Assembly (NCBI GenBank): GCA_002633005.1
Contig: NMRA01000262.1
Span: 10,786-74,785, forward strand
Source of the DNA: Phoronis australis
Lineage: Eukaryota; Phoronida; Phoronidae
Direction: 5' to 3'
Length of the DNA stretch: 64,000 nucleotides
A model generated the notes under the pieces. It worked only from the letters and a program-made list of their open reading frames with translations, was not told the DNA's origin and searched no databases. Shown piece after piece: positions 1 through 13,900 of the stretch. Each line of letters starts with the position of its first letter. Within the stretch, counting starts at the first letter, position 1. A program made the translations under genes and the position numbers.

Positions 1-311
1 AAAAATGTTTATCTTCGAAAACGTTTTCCACTGAGCGCACCCAGGGGGGCTCGAGGCGAAGTGGGCAAAAGAGGTTCGCCCTTGAGAGACAAAAAGTCCG
101 AGAAAATGGGACAAAAGTGCTCCCGTTTTTGTTTTTTTTTTTAGTCAGCCCGCTGTTTTGTTAGCAAAAGGTCCACGACGTCGAGAATTCGAGCACCCCA
201 TATTGAAGGCTGGGTGCACGCATGTTTTCAATTGTATATGTATAGACTTAACCTAATATAGCATACATTCTTTGAATCACAACGCATACCACAGAATTAA
301 GAATATATTAC

Positions 312-457
312 CCGTGGCGGATTTAGAGGGGGGCCAAGGGGGCCATGCCCCCCTAAAATTCCATTGGGCAGTTCGGGGGTGCGAATGTCTGACGGGAAAA
401 ATCCTGGCTTATACTCTGCCCTGGTAACCCTAACACAAAATTCTGGATCAGCCCCTG
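312..457. mobile_element. Short non-autonomous DNA transposon (MITE-like), 5-bp TSD
   Basis: The left end reads CCGTGGCGGATTTAG. The reverse complement of the right end reads CAGGGGCTGATCCAG, which matches at 10 of 15 positions. The copy is flanked on both sides by ATTAC, a probable 5-bp target duplication. The left end resembles the ends of the larger element at 46393-48064 (CAGTGGCGGATCTACG), which also has a 5-bp duplication, so the two probably share a transposase source. There is no coding capacity. The ends look hAT-like, but canonical hAT duplications are 8 bp. Confidence 0.5.
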
Positions 458-1649
458 ATTACATCATAAAATCTTTCATAATTTCCGTTTCAACACTCAT
501 CTTGGTTTTACGCCAAAGTTAAACTAGACAATGGACAACAAGCCTTGGACGTGTTTGTAGAAGAGTCCCATTGTTTCTAAATATGTCATATTGCCAAAGC
601 GCTATTTTCTGTTTCTTTAGTAGCATTATGGTGTGAGCCGTGCGGAACGTTATTTTGTATCCAAAAAGAGACCCCAGCGCCGGGCCTCTCGGAAAGAGTA
701 GTGGGGCTCTCCTATTGCCAGAGCGCCCTCGTTCGGCTATAAGCTTCTAATTAGGCATGATGTCGGCAGTTTCATTGTTAAGCGACGACACTTCTCATTA
801 ACAATGTACTCGAAATATTTTTAAAAGATCATAAATTGAGGAAATTCCGATATACTCGGCACAAACTTTACAGGCAAAACTGTTTCCAGTGGAGATTTTT
901 TCAACCCTGTAAGTAAGAGCCCTTTCCTGACGCCTCAGTAAATTCAGACTCCGAAGTGAACATTGTAAGACGAGTTAACCAGAGCACATGTGACACCTAG
1001 TGCCAGTGCTGTCAATGGGGCGTAGGCGCACGTACCTAGGCGCAGCCAACCATCTTTTGGCATTTGAACGTAGCGCCTACACACCGTAAGTTACGTTCAG
1101 AGCTCGAGGGGATGTGGTGGTCTTTGGGCGCCTATTTACCACTAATTTTACCACTACAGCACTGCCTAGTGCCAGTTTGGAGAATTGCTGCTACGCATTA
1201 CTTGCAGCTCTCTTTACGAAACGTCAGCCGGGAATATTTTTGGTTTAAGTAGCAGACGCAGGAGGCTCAGTACTGAGTACATGTATAGTCAATTGTGTTT
1301 GGAGAATATTCCATAAATTTGGTTTGTCAGTCTGTCTAACTTATCCAAGTGATGTAAAAAGCCCCGTTGCCCAGTGTAAACCAGCTTATAGATACGTACG
1401 CTAAACCAGCGTGTCAAGACTAAGTCACTAGACGGTGAGCATAGTAGAGTACTGCGCATAAGTTACGTCCATTACATCACTGATCTCGTTTGTTAGGAGC
1501 TTCTCGTAATGTGTGCTTAATTTGAGCAAACAATCCGTTATACTGCATGCTTTCTTACACAACAAAGCGCATTAGAAAGAATTGCGAAGATAACACAGGA
1601 ACTTTCGGTATTTGTCAATACCATCAATCATTTCTAATACGAGATACGG

Positions 1650-2160
1650 ATATGTAAGACCATAGAAAAAAGTCCAAATTTGGCCAACTCTGGCAGATCT
1701 AGACCATAGGTTGAACACAACATATCTCACCAATGGGTAATCAGTTCCATAGGAAATGTTCAGACTACTGTTTTATGCACAGCTCTGCAAAACTCTGTTG
1801 GATCTTGGTTTCAAAATGTTTCACTTTTCTACGAGGAGTTTTCAATAAAGGATTTTTATTTCGCGAAAAAAACAACAAAAGGTGCATAAACGAGAACGAA
1901 ATGATAATTTAGACAACTGTAATGAAGTTTTTGAGGTTTGATCTTGAATATTTGCGTCAACTAAAATTTGGTCATGTCATTGATGCCATTTTGTAGTTTT
2001 GCTATCAATGTACCTTTCTCTTTTCTTAAAGTTTACTTATGAGACATGGCCATGCGACTCAATTAATGGGAGAACAAATCTACAGGCTTTCTACTTTCAA
2101 AAAATATTATGTTTTTACAGAGTTAAAATATATAATTTGTGTATATTCAACTAGTCGATA
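1650..2160. repeat. Dispersed repeat, longest copy of a family
   Basis: Blocks of this segment recur elsewhere in the window in diverged form. The phrase around AAAAGTCCAAATTTGGCCAA recurs near 19730 and 34005. A block with a run such as TTTTGCTATCAAT followed by TACCTTT, then a CTTTCTACTTTCA motif, recurs near 32200-32310. No coding frame or clear terminal repeat is seen. It could be an old non-LTR or DNA-element remnant. Confidence 0.4.
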
Positions 2161-4130
2161 AGGTGCTACAAACTGACTTTAATAACGTAAGGCAAGTGGT
2201 TTAATCATAAATTTGTAGATGATTTTATAGCAGTTTTAATAAGATAACGTGCAGTCAATAGCAATGGTGTCATGATAGCTAACGGGGCGTGTCCTGCTAT
2301 ACGTCATTACCTTGTTTCCGTTGATGCGATCTCCTTTGAAATGGGGCTAGTCTTCATACATCTCTTTCTCTGTATTTTATTTAAAGGTTAATCTCGTCTT
2401 ATTTTGATCTTGCCAGGAGATGAGACAAGGATATTCTATATTCTAATGGTAATCTACTCTGTTCTTACTCTTTGGCGGACGAGTGACTCAGCCACCATTT
2501 GACAAATTTTGCAAGAAGAGTTTCTCCCAATCTAAATTGTGTACAACATATTTTCACACATGTATTTTGAATATGATGGCAAACATAAAATCTTTCTTTC
2601 GAATAAACTAGTAGCTATTATTGTCGATTAATTAAGAATTAGTCTAGCCTTCTGCAATATTGACGATAGTTCTTTTTCTTTGATTTCAATAAAATTATAA
2701 CTGATGAAGCGAATCGTACAAATCAAAATGAGACGGAAAAGTGTCTCGAAATATTTCCATTCTAACTGTGTGAAGGTCACGACGGTGGTTAAAAAATTTG
2801 CTCAATTGGCAATAAGGCGCACATGCCCAACTTTTGGAACCGTATTATGGAAATTAAAACGTGCAAAGTACTTGTGAGAATATTATTGTCTTTCTAAGGA
2901 AATTCCCTGGCAAGAAGGAAAAGACAAAGTCATGAAATGTAGGGTCTTCAACACTTTCGCACTCACCGATTCGTACGGCCATAATTTTAGAACCGTTATT
3001 GAAATATTGCGTGATGTTTTATTGTTTAAACATTACAGGAAATTAATTTGAAAAATAAAATTGTAAAAAACGAAGGTGAATTCGATAACTTTGATGTATT
3101 CACGATTAAATAACGTTAAGTTTTGTGTCATTTGGAACTGAATTAGTTGATCATTATGCGAGCTTTCTGTCGATGAACAAAAACATGATGAACATATGCA
3201 AAATACACGTCATAACTGGGTGACTCATAGTGAGAGAAATCCTTGCGTTTCATACACCAATGCTTACAAGTAAAAAAATGTAACCCGATTCCACCACCTT
3301 GAACATAGACATATTTGTGTGCTCGCCTGAACTTACAGTAGCATGACATAAATAAACCCCCGGAAATTGGACCCCTTGATGGTAGGCACAGTTTGCATTC
3401 AGAAACACTAGTCACGGATCTATAGAACTCAACTAGTAAACAACAATTGCACGAGTCAGTTTCAGTTTGTTTCATGTTTGTTTTTTAAACTGCCTGTCTG
3501 GCCTTCCTTCAATTAACAAAAGCAAATTTTGATTTAGACGATATAAATTAGTCTTAAACTGTTCTTTAGTCTAAGGTGTGGTTTCCGGATTTAGAAAGAA
3601 CCGACAGTTAATTATTGCTGCAGATTTCTCTACACTGTCTGGTCACGATTGTCATTTTACAATTTTATTCACAAAACATGGGTTCGAGCAGTAACAAACA
3701 GTCAGTTTTAAGCAAGACCATGCAAAGATTACTTTTAGTCATCTGAGCCAGTAAGGTCATGTGGTCAAGCTAAATCAAAAGTTAGTTTCTTCGACGACGC
3801 GCGGCTTTATATGAAATGTATTCTGAACTGCAGGGCCTAATTTAATGACAGGATGATGACTGCAAACTAGTAGGTTAGAGGCGTACACTCAACTGAAATT
3901 AAACTCCCGCCAGTACTTTTTTGTAGTGTTACTGCATGGACTCTTTAACGTTGTCAGGGGCCGAAGATACGTTATCGAGTACGGTCAAACTCCCCCCTCC
4001 AGGTAAATTGTATGTATTCCCGGTCGCCACTCCCAGGTTTCGCCTCTGCCTGGGACACGTGCCCCTCTCCACGTACCCGACCCCCTTTCACGGTCACTAA
4101 GACTGAGGCTTTGAGTCCTAAGTTCCCTGA

Positions 4131-4460
4131 AGTACGGTCCCGTGCGAGACAGTTCCCCGACAGACGTTAGCACAACTTTCTAACGCTTACAAACGGAGTC
4201 GATACAGACTGAGCAAGGCGTTCAGCCGCCAGCTGGTCCGCGACGATGACAGCCTCTGCTGCCCCGTCCAGTTGAGGTCCAAGGGTGCACGAGGAAGAGC
4301 TGGTATAGACAATGTTAATATTCCACTCAATGTTTCCATAAAACAAGAGCCGACAGTCACAAAACTCAATAAAGTTGCAGTGCCGGTGGCTTTTGCGTCG
4401 CGGTGCATGGATTTTCTCATGCAGAAAGTTTTTATTTTGTCTCTATTGACTCAATATTGA
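4131..4460 (+). other. Unrecognised open segment upstream of CDC14
   Basis: A 110-codon frame runs from just after a TGA at 4128 to a TGA at 4458. Its 5' half is GC-richer than its surroundings and its translation is Arg/Ser/Asp-rich, ending that part in a run like RDDDSLCCPVQLRSKG. It has no obvious ATG, and I recognise no family. The antisense strand is also open over 4187-4420. It could be a decayed exon, part of a retrocopy, or simply CpG-rich promoter-proximal DNA. Coding status is uncertain. Confidence 0.15.
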
Positions 4461-4469
4461 TATGCAATG

Positions 4470-4850
4470 AAAAGCTGATTGGTTGAATTTGCGTTTCGTC
4501 ATGACAACCTTTGTAGAGGGTAATTCATTGGGTCAATAGAAACCACGTGACCACAGGTTCTCGGATCTTAAATTCAAACATGGCCGTCGTTCAAGTTTCT
4601 GTGCCAGGATGGTTTGAAACGAATTAGTATTTTGAATCTTAACGTTTTATTTTCATAACTAAGGCCACAACTTAACTCTCTCAAGGGTTTACGGTTTATC
4701 ATATCCGAAGCTTGCCATTCTACAGCGATCACCGACTTCTTTTTGCAGGGGGGTAAACTTCGGACCAACGTTGCTGTTGATTTGGTCCGAACGTAAACAT
4801 TAGAAGTGCCCGTTGAAATCTGGGACACAGGTCGAATTCATATTGAACGA
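4470..4850 (+). promoter_or_regulatory. Probable CDC14 promoter and 5' UTR region
   Basis: This is the sequence directly upstream of the first CDC14 coding exon. An inverted CCAAT box (ATTGG) lies at 4478-4482 and a perfect E-box CACGTG, within CCACGTGACC, at 4544-4549. No convincing TATA box is placed near a start site, which would fit a housekeeping-type promoter. The transcription start cannot be read from sequence. Confidence 0.35.
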
Positions 4851-4914
4851 ATGGGACCCCAGAGTATGGCAGATGAAGATGACATCATTGGAAGTGCATC
4901 AGAGTTTATCAGAG
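4851..4914 (+). CDS. CDC14: CDC14 exon 1 (start codon exon)
   Basis: It encodes a short acidic leader ending in IGSASEFIR, followed by a GTAGGA donor after the first base of the next codon. Two in-frame ATGs exist, at 4851 and 4866. The second is preferred. Its context is A at -3 and G at +4, while the first has C at -3. Starting at MADEDD also gives an N-terminus of nearly the same length as vertebrate CDC14A. Confidence 0.85.
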
Positions 4915-7900
4915 GTAGGAACTATTGAAATAAAGCAGTCTTAATTGAAAATGAAACCCAGTGCCGTGACCCTGACATAGCCCGTGTTGGCAGCTACCCG
5001 GGCTCACTTTGCACTGACTGGCACTTTATCATTTTGAATTACTATGATTAAATATGAATCGTAGATTGTCTTTCATCACCAGAATCATCCCTCATGTATC
5101 CTTTGTCAATCTGTTTTCAGATCGCCTCTACTTTGCTACGCTTAGAACTAAGCCACGCTCTACTGCTCACACTCATTATTTTTGCATTGATGAGGAGCTG
5201 ATATATGAAAAGTAAGTGACAATTTATTTGGCTTACTGCCAAAAGTTGCCTGACTGACTACAACATGTCTCATTCACATTTACCCAGGAAACTGACCTAA
5301 CATGCAGTAACTATTCATTCCTTCAGTATGTTTAGTGATATGGAGTCAACGCTGTCTATTATTGTGGCAGTTAATAGCTGTGTCTTTTAAACTGAGATAA
5401 ATCTAAAAAAATATTGCAAGGAGCAACAAGCCACTAATTTCTCCTTTTCAAATGCTTCATAATTATAAATGCTTCATAATTATAAATGCTTCATAATTAT
5501 AAATGCTTCATAATTATAAATGCTTCATAATTATTTATAAATGCTTAGAATTTTGCTACACATAAAATGACAAATACTTGACAGTGCTCTAAAGCAAGTA
5601 AATTTTTCTTCAGCAATGCTCCTCAGTAATGTATTCTTGTGTAGAAATTTGACGCTACACAGTTTTTCTGCATGAACATCAGGCTGCAATATAATTTAGT
5701 AGTCTGTTGTCTGTTGTCTGTTGTCTGTTGTCTCATATACAGTGTGTAATGAGCCTGTACTCATTTAACCATGTTGAGGTCTTGCCAAGTATGGAAGACG
5801 TTATTTTTTGTTTGGCTGCGGATGTAAGAATGGCTTGAACTAAATAAATTGAAATATTAAATTGAATTGTTGCAGGATATGTTCATGGATAAGATAAAAT
5901 TAAAGAAATTTATGTCTAGACAGACTCGCCCTGGTATTAGAGAAAACATTAACATACTTCATAAACCTTTTAATTTTGATGTTGGAAATAAGTCTGAAGT
6001 GACACAGAACAATAATTTTCTTCATTTAATTTAATCGTAAAATCCTCCTTTGGTGACATTTGGCAACTAAAAGTGAGAAATGCCTGTCTGCTCTTACAAT
6101 TATGTCTACCGTTTTGTAACAAGTTTCAAAAATCACCTGCACAATGCAATGAGGAAGCCTCACTTTGACATTCATTTGTTTGTCTTCTGGAATATATGCT
6201 CTAAATACTTAAAATTTGACTTCCATATGCTTTTTTCTTGTCTTTCGCTCTTTCATAAAATGAAAATTTATTGCATACACTCCAGTGTATATTGTCGTCT
6301 GCTCAAACTTTTTGCCACTTTGATTGGAAACAATGATTTGACTTTATGTTTGCCAAACTCATTCTGGAAGATCGTTCCTGGACAAAGATCTAACCGTGCA
6401 TCTAGCGTTTATTTTAGATGTTTATTAATTAATCTGTCTGTTTCTACGTCACATAAACAAACAACAATCAGTAACCTGGAATTGCACCATTTACGTTTCC
6501 TGGCCATGTCTCTCCGTCACGTCAATGTTTTGTTCATTTAATAAAACTGCAAGAAAAAGCTCACTAGGTTGAATTGCAACTGTGCATGGAAAACAGTGTG
6601 TTAAGGGATCTTTGCACTTTGTTATTACAGAATTCAAGTTGTAGCAGTAGGAACAGAAACTAATTAGTTTCTAGTGTTTTTGGATCTGAACTCAAATCTT
6701 CACTAACAGTGATTAAGACTTTTTGTTGGGGAAAATATTAAGATTTGTTGTTAATGGCGTACTGGTAACTTCTAAATGGGCTGCCTGTAACTCAACCAGT
6801 TGTTCTTTATTTTTCAGCTTTTATGCAGACTTTGGTCCCCTTAATTTAGCTCAGTTGTACCGATACTGCTGCAAGTTGAATAAGAAACTAAAGGTAAGTC
6901 AGCCGCCTCATTAATCCTGTCTGGCTTGAAATAATGAACTGCTGTAAAATGTCACCAAGTTTAGACAAAATAATAGCCAAAATTGCTTTTTTAGTTTTCA
7001 ATGGCTTCTACTATCTCTGTTGTTGCCCATAATTTTCAAAATGTTTTTTATTTTAGCTATGTTACAGGACTTGTAAATCGTAAAGCAATATGTTGATTGC
7101 ACTTGTTTTAAAAATTATTAGTAAACACAGTTTGACAAGTTGGTGATATTCTGCCCTAAATTGGTGAATGTACCAACCTTCCTGTAGTTAGTTGTTCCTT
7201 TCCTGTGTTGCATTTTTTCATAATTCAAATAGTTTGCTGTTAACAATCAAAATTGGTGTATGATATTTATTTTGTAAATGAAAGCTCTGTCTTAGTATTA
7301 GGTTCGAGAAGAGTTGCCTTTAAATGACTTAATTGTCTGACCACTGAATGACCACAACTGCCTGACAATGGAATGACCAGAAATGTCAGACCAGTGATCT
7401 TTTGAGGATGCTGGTTTGAACTAATCAAAAGATTTTGTCCCTGACACTATGGCCGTCTAGCCTTTGCCTATGCTGCGGTTTGCAGTTCCGAAGCTTACTG
7501 CTTCCTGTGGCCTTGCATATGCCAAATTTATTGTGGAAAACTTAAAACAGGATGGAAAGAATTTTGGTTCAACGTAGTTGTATACAATTTTACATGAGAT
7601 TTGTTCAGTTTTAGATAGTCTTTTCATGCCTAGGGTTAATCGGCTACATTAAGAGAACGTTCACTTACAGTAGGGCTATAACACTTAAACAGTTATTTGG
7701 TAATAAAAGAACTTTATGAATTGATGTGGCTAACAGCTGTTTGGAAATTCTATGTAATTTGTTGGCAATGTATTATCAAACGGTCAATGGCTGGTTGTTG
7801 TCTCACAGAGCTGATATCCTTCTAAGCGTTATCGAGAAAATCCTGGCAACTGTTGGGTACCACTAAGGCGTTTGTGTATCTGAACAGTCCTTAAAATTTA

Positions 7901-10900
7901 AACACTCATGCAAACAAATCTAATCTGTGGTTTACTGTTTCTTCTGAGGTCTTATCGTCAGCGATAATCGTTGATGTAAAAATATCATAGAACATCGTGG
8001 AGTACTTAATTAATTGCAATTGGTAGAAGTGTGTAAAACCTTGGTGATGTTAGTAAAGTGGGTCAAATGTGACATGGCACGAGTAGAATTGGGTTATGGA
8101 ATTGGTTTTATCAAGTAAACATCAAGATTGGTTAATAATCATTCATGTTTTGTAGTTACTCCTTATGGTGTTGGCTTGTTTTTATTGAATTAACTTTCCT
8201 GTGTTCTGCATAGCTATCACAGGTAGATGGTATTAGTGCATGTTACATTCAACTTTACTGTAATGTGCGTACTATCACAGGTAAACTTAATTTTGATTTA
8301 GGGGAATTTCCACTGTAAAGCTAGTCTCGGTTTTTCCTTCAATTCAGATAAAAAGTGATTTCTTTGCTTGTAAAGAGCTGGCAGTTGCGTACAGCTTCAG
8401 ACCATGACAGTTGCATGAAATGACCAGACTGGATAACTGACCAGTCACCTTCATCCGTTTGATCTCTATGAATAATGAACGGTCAGATCTTTGAATAACT
8501 CAAATATCACCTTTAGGTAATGTGAATAAATACCAACGGGACTAATGTTGTCGACTATTGTCAGTTACTCATGACTTTGTGTGTAACTTGTCCAGTCATT
8601 CAAGTTGATATAAAGTTTAATTCTCCTAACTTGTTATTCACTCAATATGCTTACCATCAACTTTAAAATGTCATAATTTCGTTTTTTACAACAACTCACA
8701 AAATTCTGCCATTGCTGGAAAAAAAAACCTTTTCAGGTGAATGGGGGCCTTAAAATTGGACAATTTTTATTGGAAAAATGCTTACTGCTTTTCATACAAC
8801 TTAGTGGAACTGGCAGTGTTTAGAAATGTTATGATTTTGTTCGGTTAAGTTTTAACTTGTGACAATGTGATGATGGATTGTTCTATTTCTGGTTGTTTGA
8901 ACTGGACATGGTAGTTTTGTTCACATCGCAGTTGTCATCTAAAATCTAGAAGGGGGTTACAGTCTGTTGCACGCTCTTTTTTGTTTACAGCTACTTAGTG
9001 GTGTTTATCCTATCAACCAGTCTCTACTGATGTTGACTCAGTTGTCATGTAAGCTGTGCAGACTGTCATTTGGTTCTATAGAGTATTTACTTTGATCTAG
9101 TTGAACATCTGATAACTGGTGAACTTATACCTGTGGAAGGGTATTGCCTCTTCTGTAGCTGCCTGACTGGTTCCTAGAGAGACAGATGGAAAATATGGCC
9201 AACTGCTTGTGTTGAGAAATACTCCGACTGTCTATTCCATGATGACGCATAAATTCAAGCCTAACAAAACTCAAATTTTTGAGTTCAGACTCCAACAGTC
9301 CAACTTATAGCTTTAGTGCTGGGGTCGTTATTTTCAAACTAGGAGCAGACTGTTGTCCATCTAAATCACAATGTACGCTAGCAGGGAATTATAGACATAT
9401 CTTGAATTCGCCCAAAAATAAAACGGAAATGGCAAAAATAATTTCGAGTTCAATTTCGAGTACAGTGAGTAAAACAGAGGCTCAGGTGTGGATACACATT
9501 GTGGGCCGTAGACCACTGAACTTACGTGAGACGCGTGTTGAAAGTTAAGCAGTCATATTACGTGGAATTTGACAGTTAAAACCATGTGTCAAACGGGGCC
9601 AATTTGTGAGTCGAGTCCATTTGAAAAGGTGGTTTTGGTCCCTGATGTCAAACAGTTGGAGAGGTGCTGACACGCAGTGTTTCGGGATCTGACCACTGTG
9701 CGTATCTCGGGCCAAGTATGTTGGTCTTCCATCAAGTTTGTTTTTTTTTTATTTTTACTTGGCGAAATAAATTTCGCCAAATGGCGAAATAAATTTTTTT
9801 TTGTTCACTCTCTACAGGTTGCAATTTTCGTCCGATTTTCACGAAATTTGCACACAACGTGTACTGGAACGCTATTGTTTTTGGTCATGATCGGATACTA
9901 AATGGCAGACGTGGCGGCCATTTTGTATCCAATTTCACAGTCAAATGCTCGTAGAGGCCTCATTTTTTCGACATAGAGGGCTGAAACGTGGTACGATTAT
10001 TATAAAACACATGTGCTACAACTGTGCCGAAAATCGTTGACTTCCCGTCAAAGATGGCGGAAATATTGGAAGTGGCGCATGCGCACCCCGATATCTGGCT
10101 AAAAACATTTTCTCCTTTAGAGGCGTATTTGCGAACCAATCAGTTTCAAACTGGTCACGTGTTTGTTGCTATTAACAAGCTTTTATAAAATTTTGTTTAA
10201 CCGGAAGTCACTGTCAAGATGGCGGCTGTGGCGCATGTTCACACGTTTTCAATCGTTCTGCGGTCACGTTTTTAACGGGAAAAGCAAATGCCGTCAATTT
10301 GTGCATGTGGATAAACGGCAAAATTTCAATTTTTTCCAAAAAGTTATGGAATGCTGCCAAACGTTCAAGTAAGATAGAGTTGTGAATGGGCTTTCAGAAG
10401 ATATTTTCCATTTTTCGCTACGACGTCTACTTTTTGAATTATTCGAGATTCTCTGTTCGTTCGGTCTCTGTTGCACTGCCAATGCAAGCACACGCAGCTG
10501 GCCGGCTCTCTTTTGTTTTGGTTATGCCTGTACAAGTTGACCCCGAATGACCCAGCTAGCATCGTCCAACTGTAGACTTGGTTTGTTGACCCCAACTGAC
10601 CCAGCTAGCATCGTCCAACTGTAGACTTGGTTTGTTGACCCCAAATGACCCACTTAGCATTGCTTCGTGGATCGTTCTTGCTGCTCTGATGTAGGTTTAG
10701 CTTTGTTGAGCTGTGTCCATTATGTTGCGCCATCTATTGTTCTTTTATTTTGATTAAATGCTCTCTTTTCTTGTCATGTATATTAACCGATCAGAAATCT
10801 GTACAGTGCGATAGAGTTTTAAATGGGCTTTCATAAGATGTTTTTCATTTCTCGCTAGTCGTCATGATCGTCGTCGTCGTCCTTCCCATCGTCCTGTTTT

Positions 10901-13900
10901 CGCGTAATTTCGCCAAGTGTCGCTCCTCCGAGCGCTCTCGATTGTTTTGTTTGCAGTGTTGTCATTGGCGAGATGTGTCAACTGTATAAAGCCTTACCAC
11001 TTGATATTACACTAGAGTCATGAGTGACATAGTCATGAGTGACATAGTCATGAGTGACATAGCCATGAGTGACATAGTCATGAGTGACATAGTCATGAGT
11101 GACATAGTCATGAGTGACATAGTCATGAGTGACATAGTCATGAGTGACATAGTCATGAGTGACATAGTCATGAGTGACATAGTCAACTGTGGATATGGTA
11201 CTAAATGGGCAGATAGTCTTGTAATATGAACAGCTGTCACTATAGCAACATGACTTCATTTTGTTATCTTGTTTCATGTTGGAAGGTCCTGGAGAGAAAT
11301 CTCCCTTGGCCTCATTTTAAAAATGATCTATGGTGTCAGAAAATATAGGTCTATGGATACTAATAGTTAAGCTCATCCAATGTTCTGCCCTCAGAGTTGC
11401 AGCCAACAACATAGCAGTAAAACTTGGCTGGCACTGGAAGGTCGAATATAGTTAATTTAAAAAAGTTAGGCCCAACAAATAACATGAAAACGAAGCTTGA
11501 GATGTTCTTGATGGGTGTTGCAGCATGGTAGTTAAATATTGTGAGATCCAAGTGTGGCTGTATAATCCTGGACAGTCCTAGTTCTGAAGGAAAAAACCTC
11601 GTGAGAGCCGTAAAACAAACATGCCGGGACCGTTCTTTCATCCTTTTTGGTCCCCTTCCTCTTAAATTCATCTGTGAACTTACGTATGGTTAAGTGACAG
11701 AGGTCTCACATTTAGACCCTATTTTGTCCACTGAATAAAGGGCATCTAACTGGTTCTCATGAGTGATAATCCAAGACCCGGTAACTATTGCCGTTGTATC
11801 ATTACGAACCAGGCAGTAAACCTAACGGTAACTATTGCCGTTGTATCATTACAAACCAGGCAGTAAACATAACTTTCTGCAGTTTATGTGTCACTGTACA
11901 TGTTTTGCATTTCTTAGAAAATACTGTGTACGTTCACTTCAGCAGAATTTTTATGAAAAGATTAGACTGTTGTAAGTATCCTGTGTGCTGTGACCTTCAA
12001 CAACTGGTGTTTTTAGCTAAGAAGTTTTAAGGTCAGCCTGAGTTTAACCTAAACAGATATTCAATTAGTTTGAATATTTTATGAGTTGTAACCCAAGCTG
12101 CTCTGTGGGGGTATCTGAATGTTGAGCGCTGAACCGCTGACCAGATGAAGGATAAACATGGTGTTTTTGGGACTGCATATACTGAACCGCTGACCAGATG
12201 AAGGATAAACATGGTGTTTTTGGGACTGCATATACTGAAGCGCTGACCAGATCAAGGATAAACATGGTGTTTTTGTGACTGCATATACTGAACCGCTGAC
12301 CAGATGAAGGATAAACATGGTGGTTTTGTGACTGCATATACTGAACCGCTGACCAGATGAAGGATAAACATGGTGTTTTTGTGACTGCATATACTGAACC
12401 GCTGACCAGATCAAGGATAAACATGGTGTTTTTGTGACTGCATATACTGAACCGCTGACCAGATGAAGGATAAACATGGTGTTTTTGTGACTACATATAC
12501 TTTCAGTATTCTAGTATTTATTGGGAGTATTCTAGGCGTTGTAGTAGTACTGGTCTCTGTTATCATTTCCATTAAACTTATCACAGTCAAGAAGTTATCC
12601 ACTGATCTTTGTGAAAGTTGGCCTCATTTCCTTGTTTGGTTACTGTTGAAGTGATGCTTTCAGTCTCTCAAGACTCCGCTCTATATCCTGGGGGTACTCC
12701 CTTAGCATAGGTACACACCTGACGTTCCGCTCAAAAGGGAGACTTTCATGGCAGTTTCCCTATGTATGGCTTATGAAATGGTGATTTTGTGTGGAAGCTC
12801 CATGCAAATGGGTTCTTTTTTGAGTCCACTCTTTAAATGGGTGTGTATCCTAATTACATAGCTGCCCCCTGTCAAGCTGTACTTCTGTATTATCTCCCCA
12901 AGGTTTTGTGTGCAATCATACTCTATTGGTTCCCTATGCAGGGTTCTCACTCTGCATGGGTTCTAAACACTGGTCTTCCTATGTAAGACTGTCACACTGC
13001 ATGGGTTCCAAACACTGGTCTCCCTTTCTGACAATTCACTGAATTACTCATAGTTATACAATCATTTCCACTTGTTGAACTCGTCACTAACTATTTTTAC
13101 ATCTTGTATGAGTGCACAACTCTAAGCTCTTGCTTTTCAAACATTGAAGATTTCCAAACATGGCTCAAATCTTTTCAGAGCTGCATAAATACTGTTATGT
13201 GGGAATGTTAAGCTAGAATGAGCTGAACAAAGCTATACCTAGCTTTGCCTTAGGTCTAGAAATAGTTGTTATCATGACTCCTAGCTTTGCCTTAGGTCTA
13301 GAAATAGTTGTTATCATGACTCCTAGCTTTGCCTTAGGTCTAGAAATAGTTGTCATCAGCACTCCTAGCTTTGCCTTAGGTCTAGAAATAGTTGTGATCA
13401 GCAGTCCTTGCAATTGTCAAAGTTTTGGTGACTCGTCACTTTCTTGTTCTCTTTTTTCCAGGGTGTCATGATTTATCGATACGATGACAAGGTTTGCAGC
13501 ATGTGCACTGCTCAATGCTGATTGGCCAGTCTCAATAGTTTCATTCCTTATTCCTCACCTCCACCTTTCTTTATAACATTAAAACACATAGAAATATTCC
13601 ATCCTTACTATTTGCCTTGTGATTTTGAAGTGCCTACAAGTTATGCTGTAATTGTGTTGGGCTTAACAATGAGAATCATGTATAGGCAATCAGGCTTATG
13701 TAGCCTGTGTGTATTGTATTTGGACTGTAGAATAGTGGAGTGCTTTTTAGTCTGGTGACCAGAGAGTGTAACCTGGGGATGCTGGGCGTGTGATTGGAGC
13801 TTGCCTCTCAGATTTCATTCAGCGCAATTCTCCTGACTGATTTCTCTCAACCTGGAGTCTGTTTTGTGAATGTGACGACAGAAATTTAGTGTTATGCCCC

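Larger units (their letters stand above)
1..4469. other. Upstream intergenic sequence
   Basis: No exon with convincing homology is seen on either strand in this 4.5 kb. It is AT-rich, and its open frames are short and low in complexity. It holds one small inverted-end element near 0.3-0.46 kb, a long copy of a dispersed repeat near 1.65-2.16 kb, and a GC-richer stretch near 4.0-4.4 kb, each described separately. The 110-codon minus-strand frame at 3143-3475 has no recognisable family signature. Confidence 0.5.
5212..6817 (+). other. CDC14 intron 2
   Basis: This 1.6-kb intron is AT-rich. It contains a 17-bp tandem array (5451-5547) and a short TCTGTTG repeat (5702-5734). The 153-codon open frame at 6080-6541 is AT-rich with no recognisable domain and is probably chance. 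Confidence 0.7.

Noticed and set aside
6080-6541. 153-codon plus-strand frame in intron 2
   Set aside because: It is AT-rich, with no conserved motif. It lies between well-defined CDC14 exons and does not splice in phase.
10978-11184. Regularly spaced repeats considered as a CRISPR array
   Set aside because: Units are contiguous without unique spacers, and the genome is eukaryotic. The same applies to the other arrays in the window.
11007-11277. Overlapping frames with DYVTH, MSLMT and MSDIV repeats
   Set aside because: These are artefacts of the 15-bp minisatellite.
12065-12602. Minus-strand frames of 119 and 132 codons with MFILDLVSG-type repeats
   Set aside because: They are translations of the 53-bp minisatellite in two frames.
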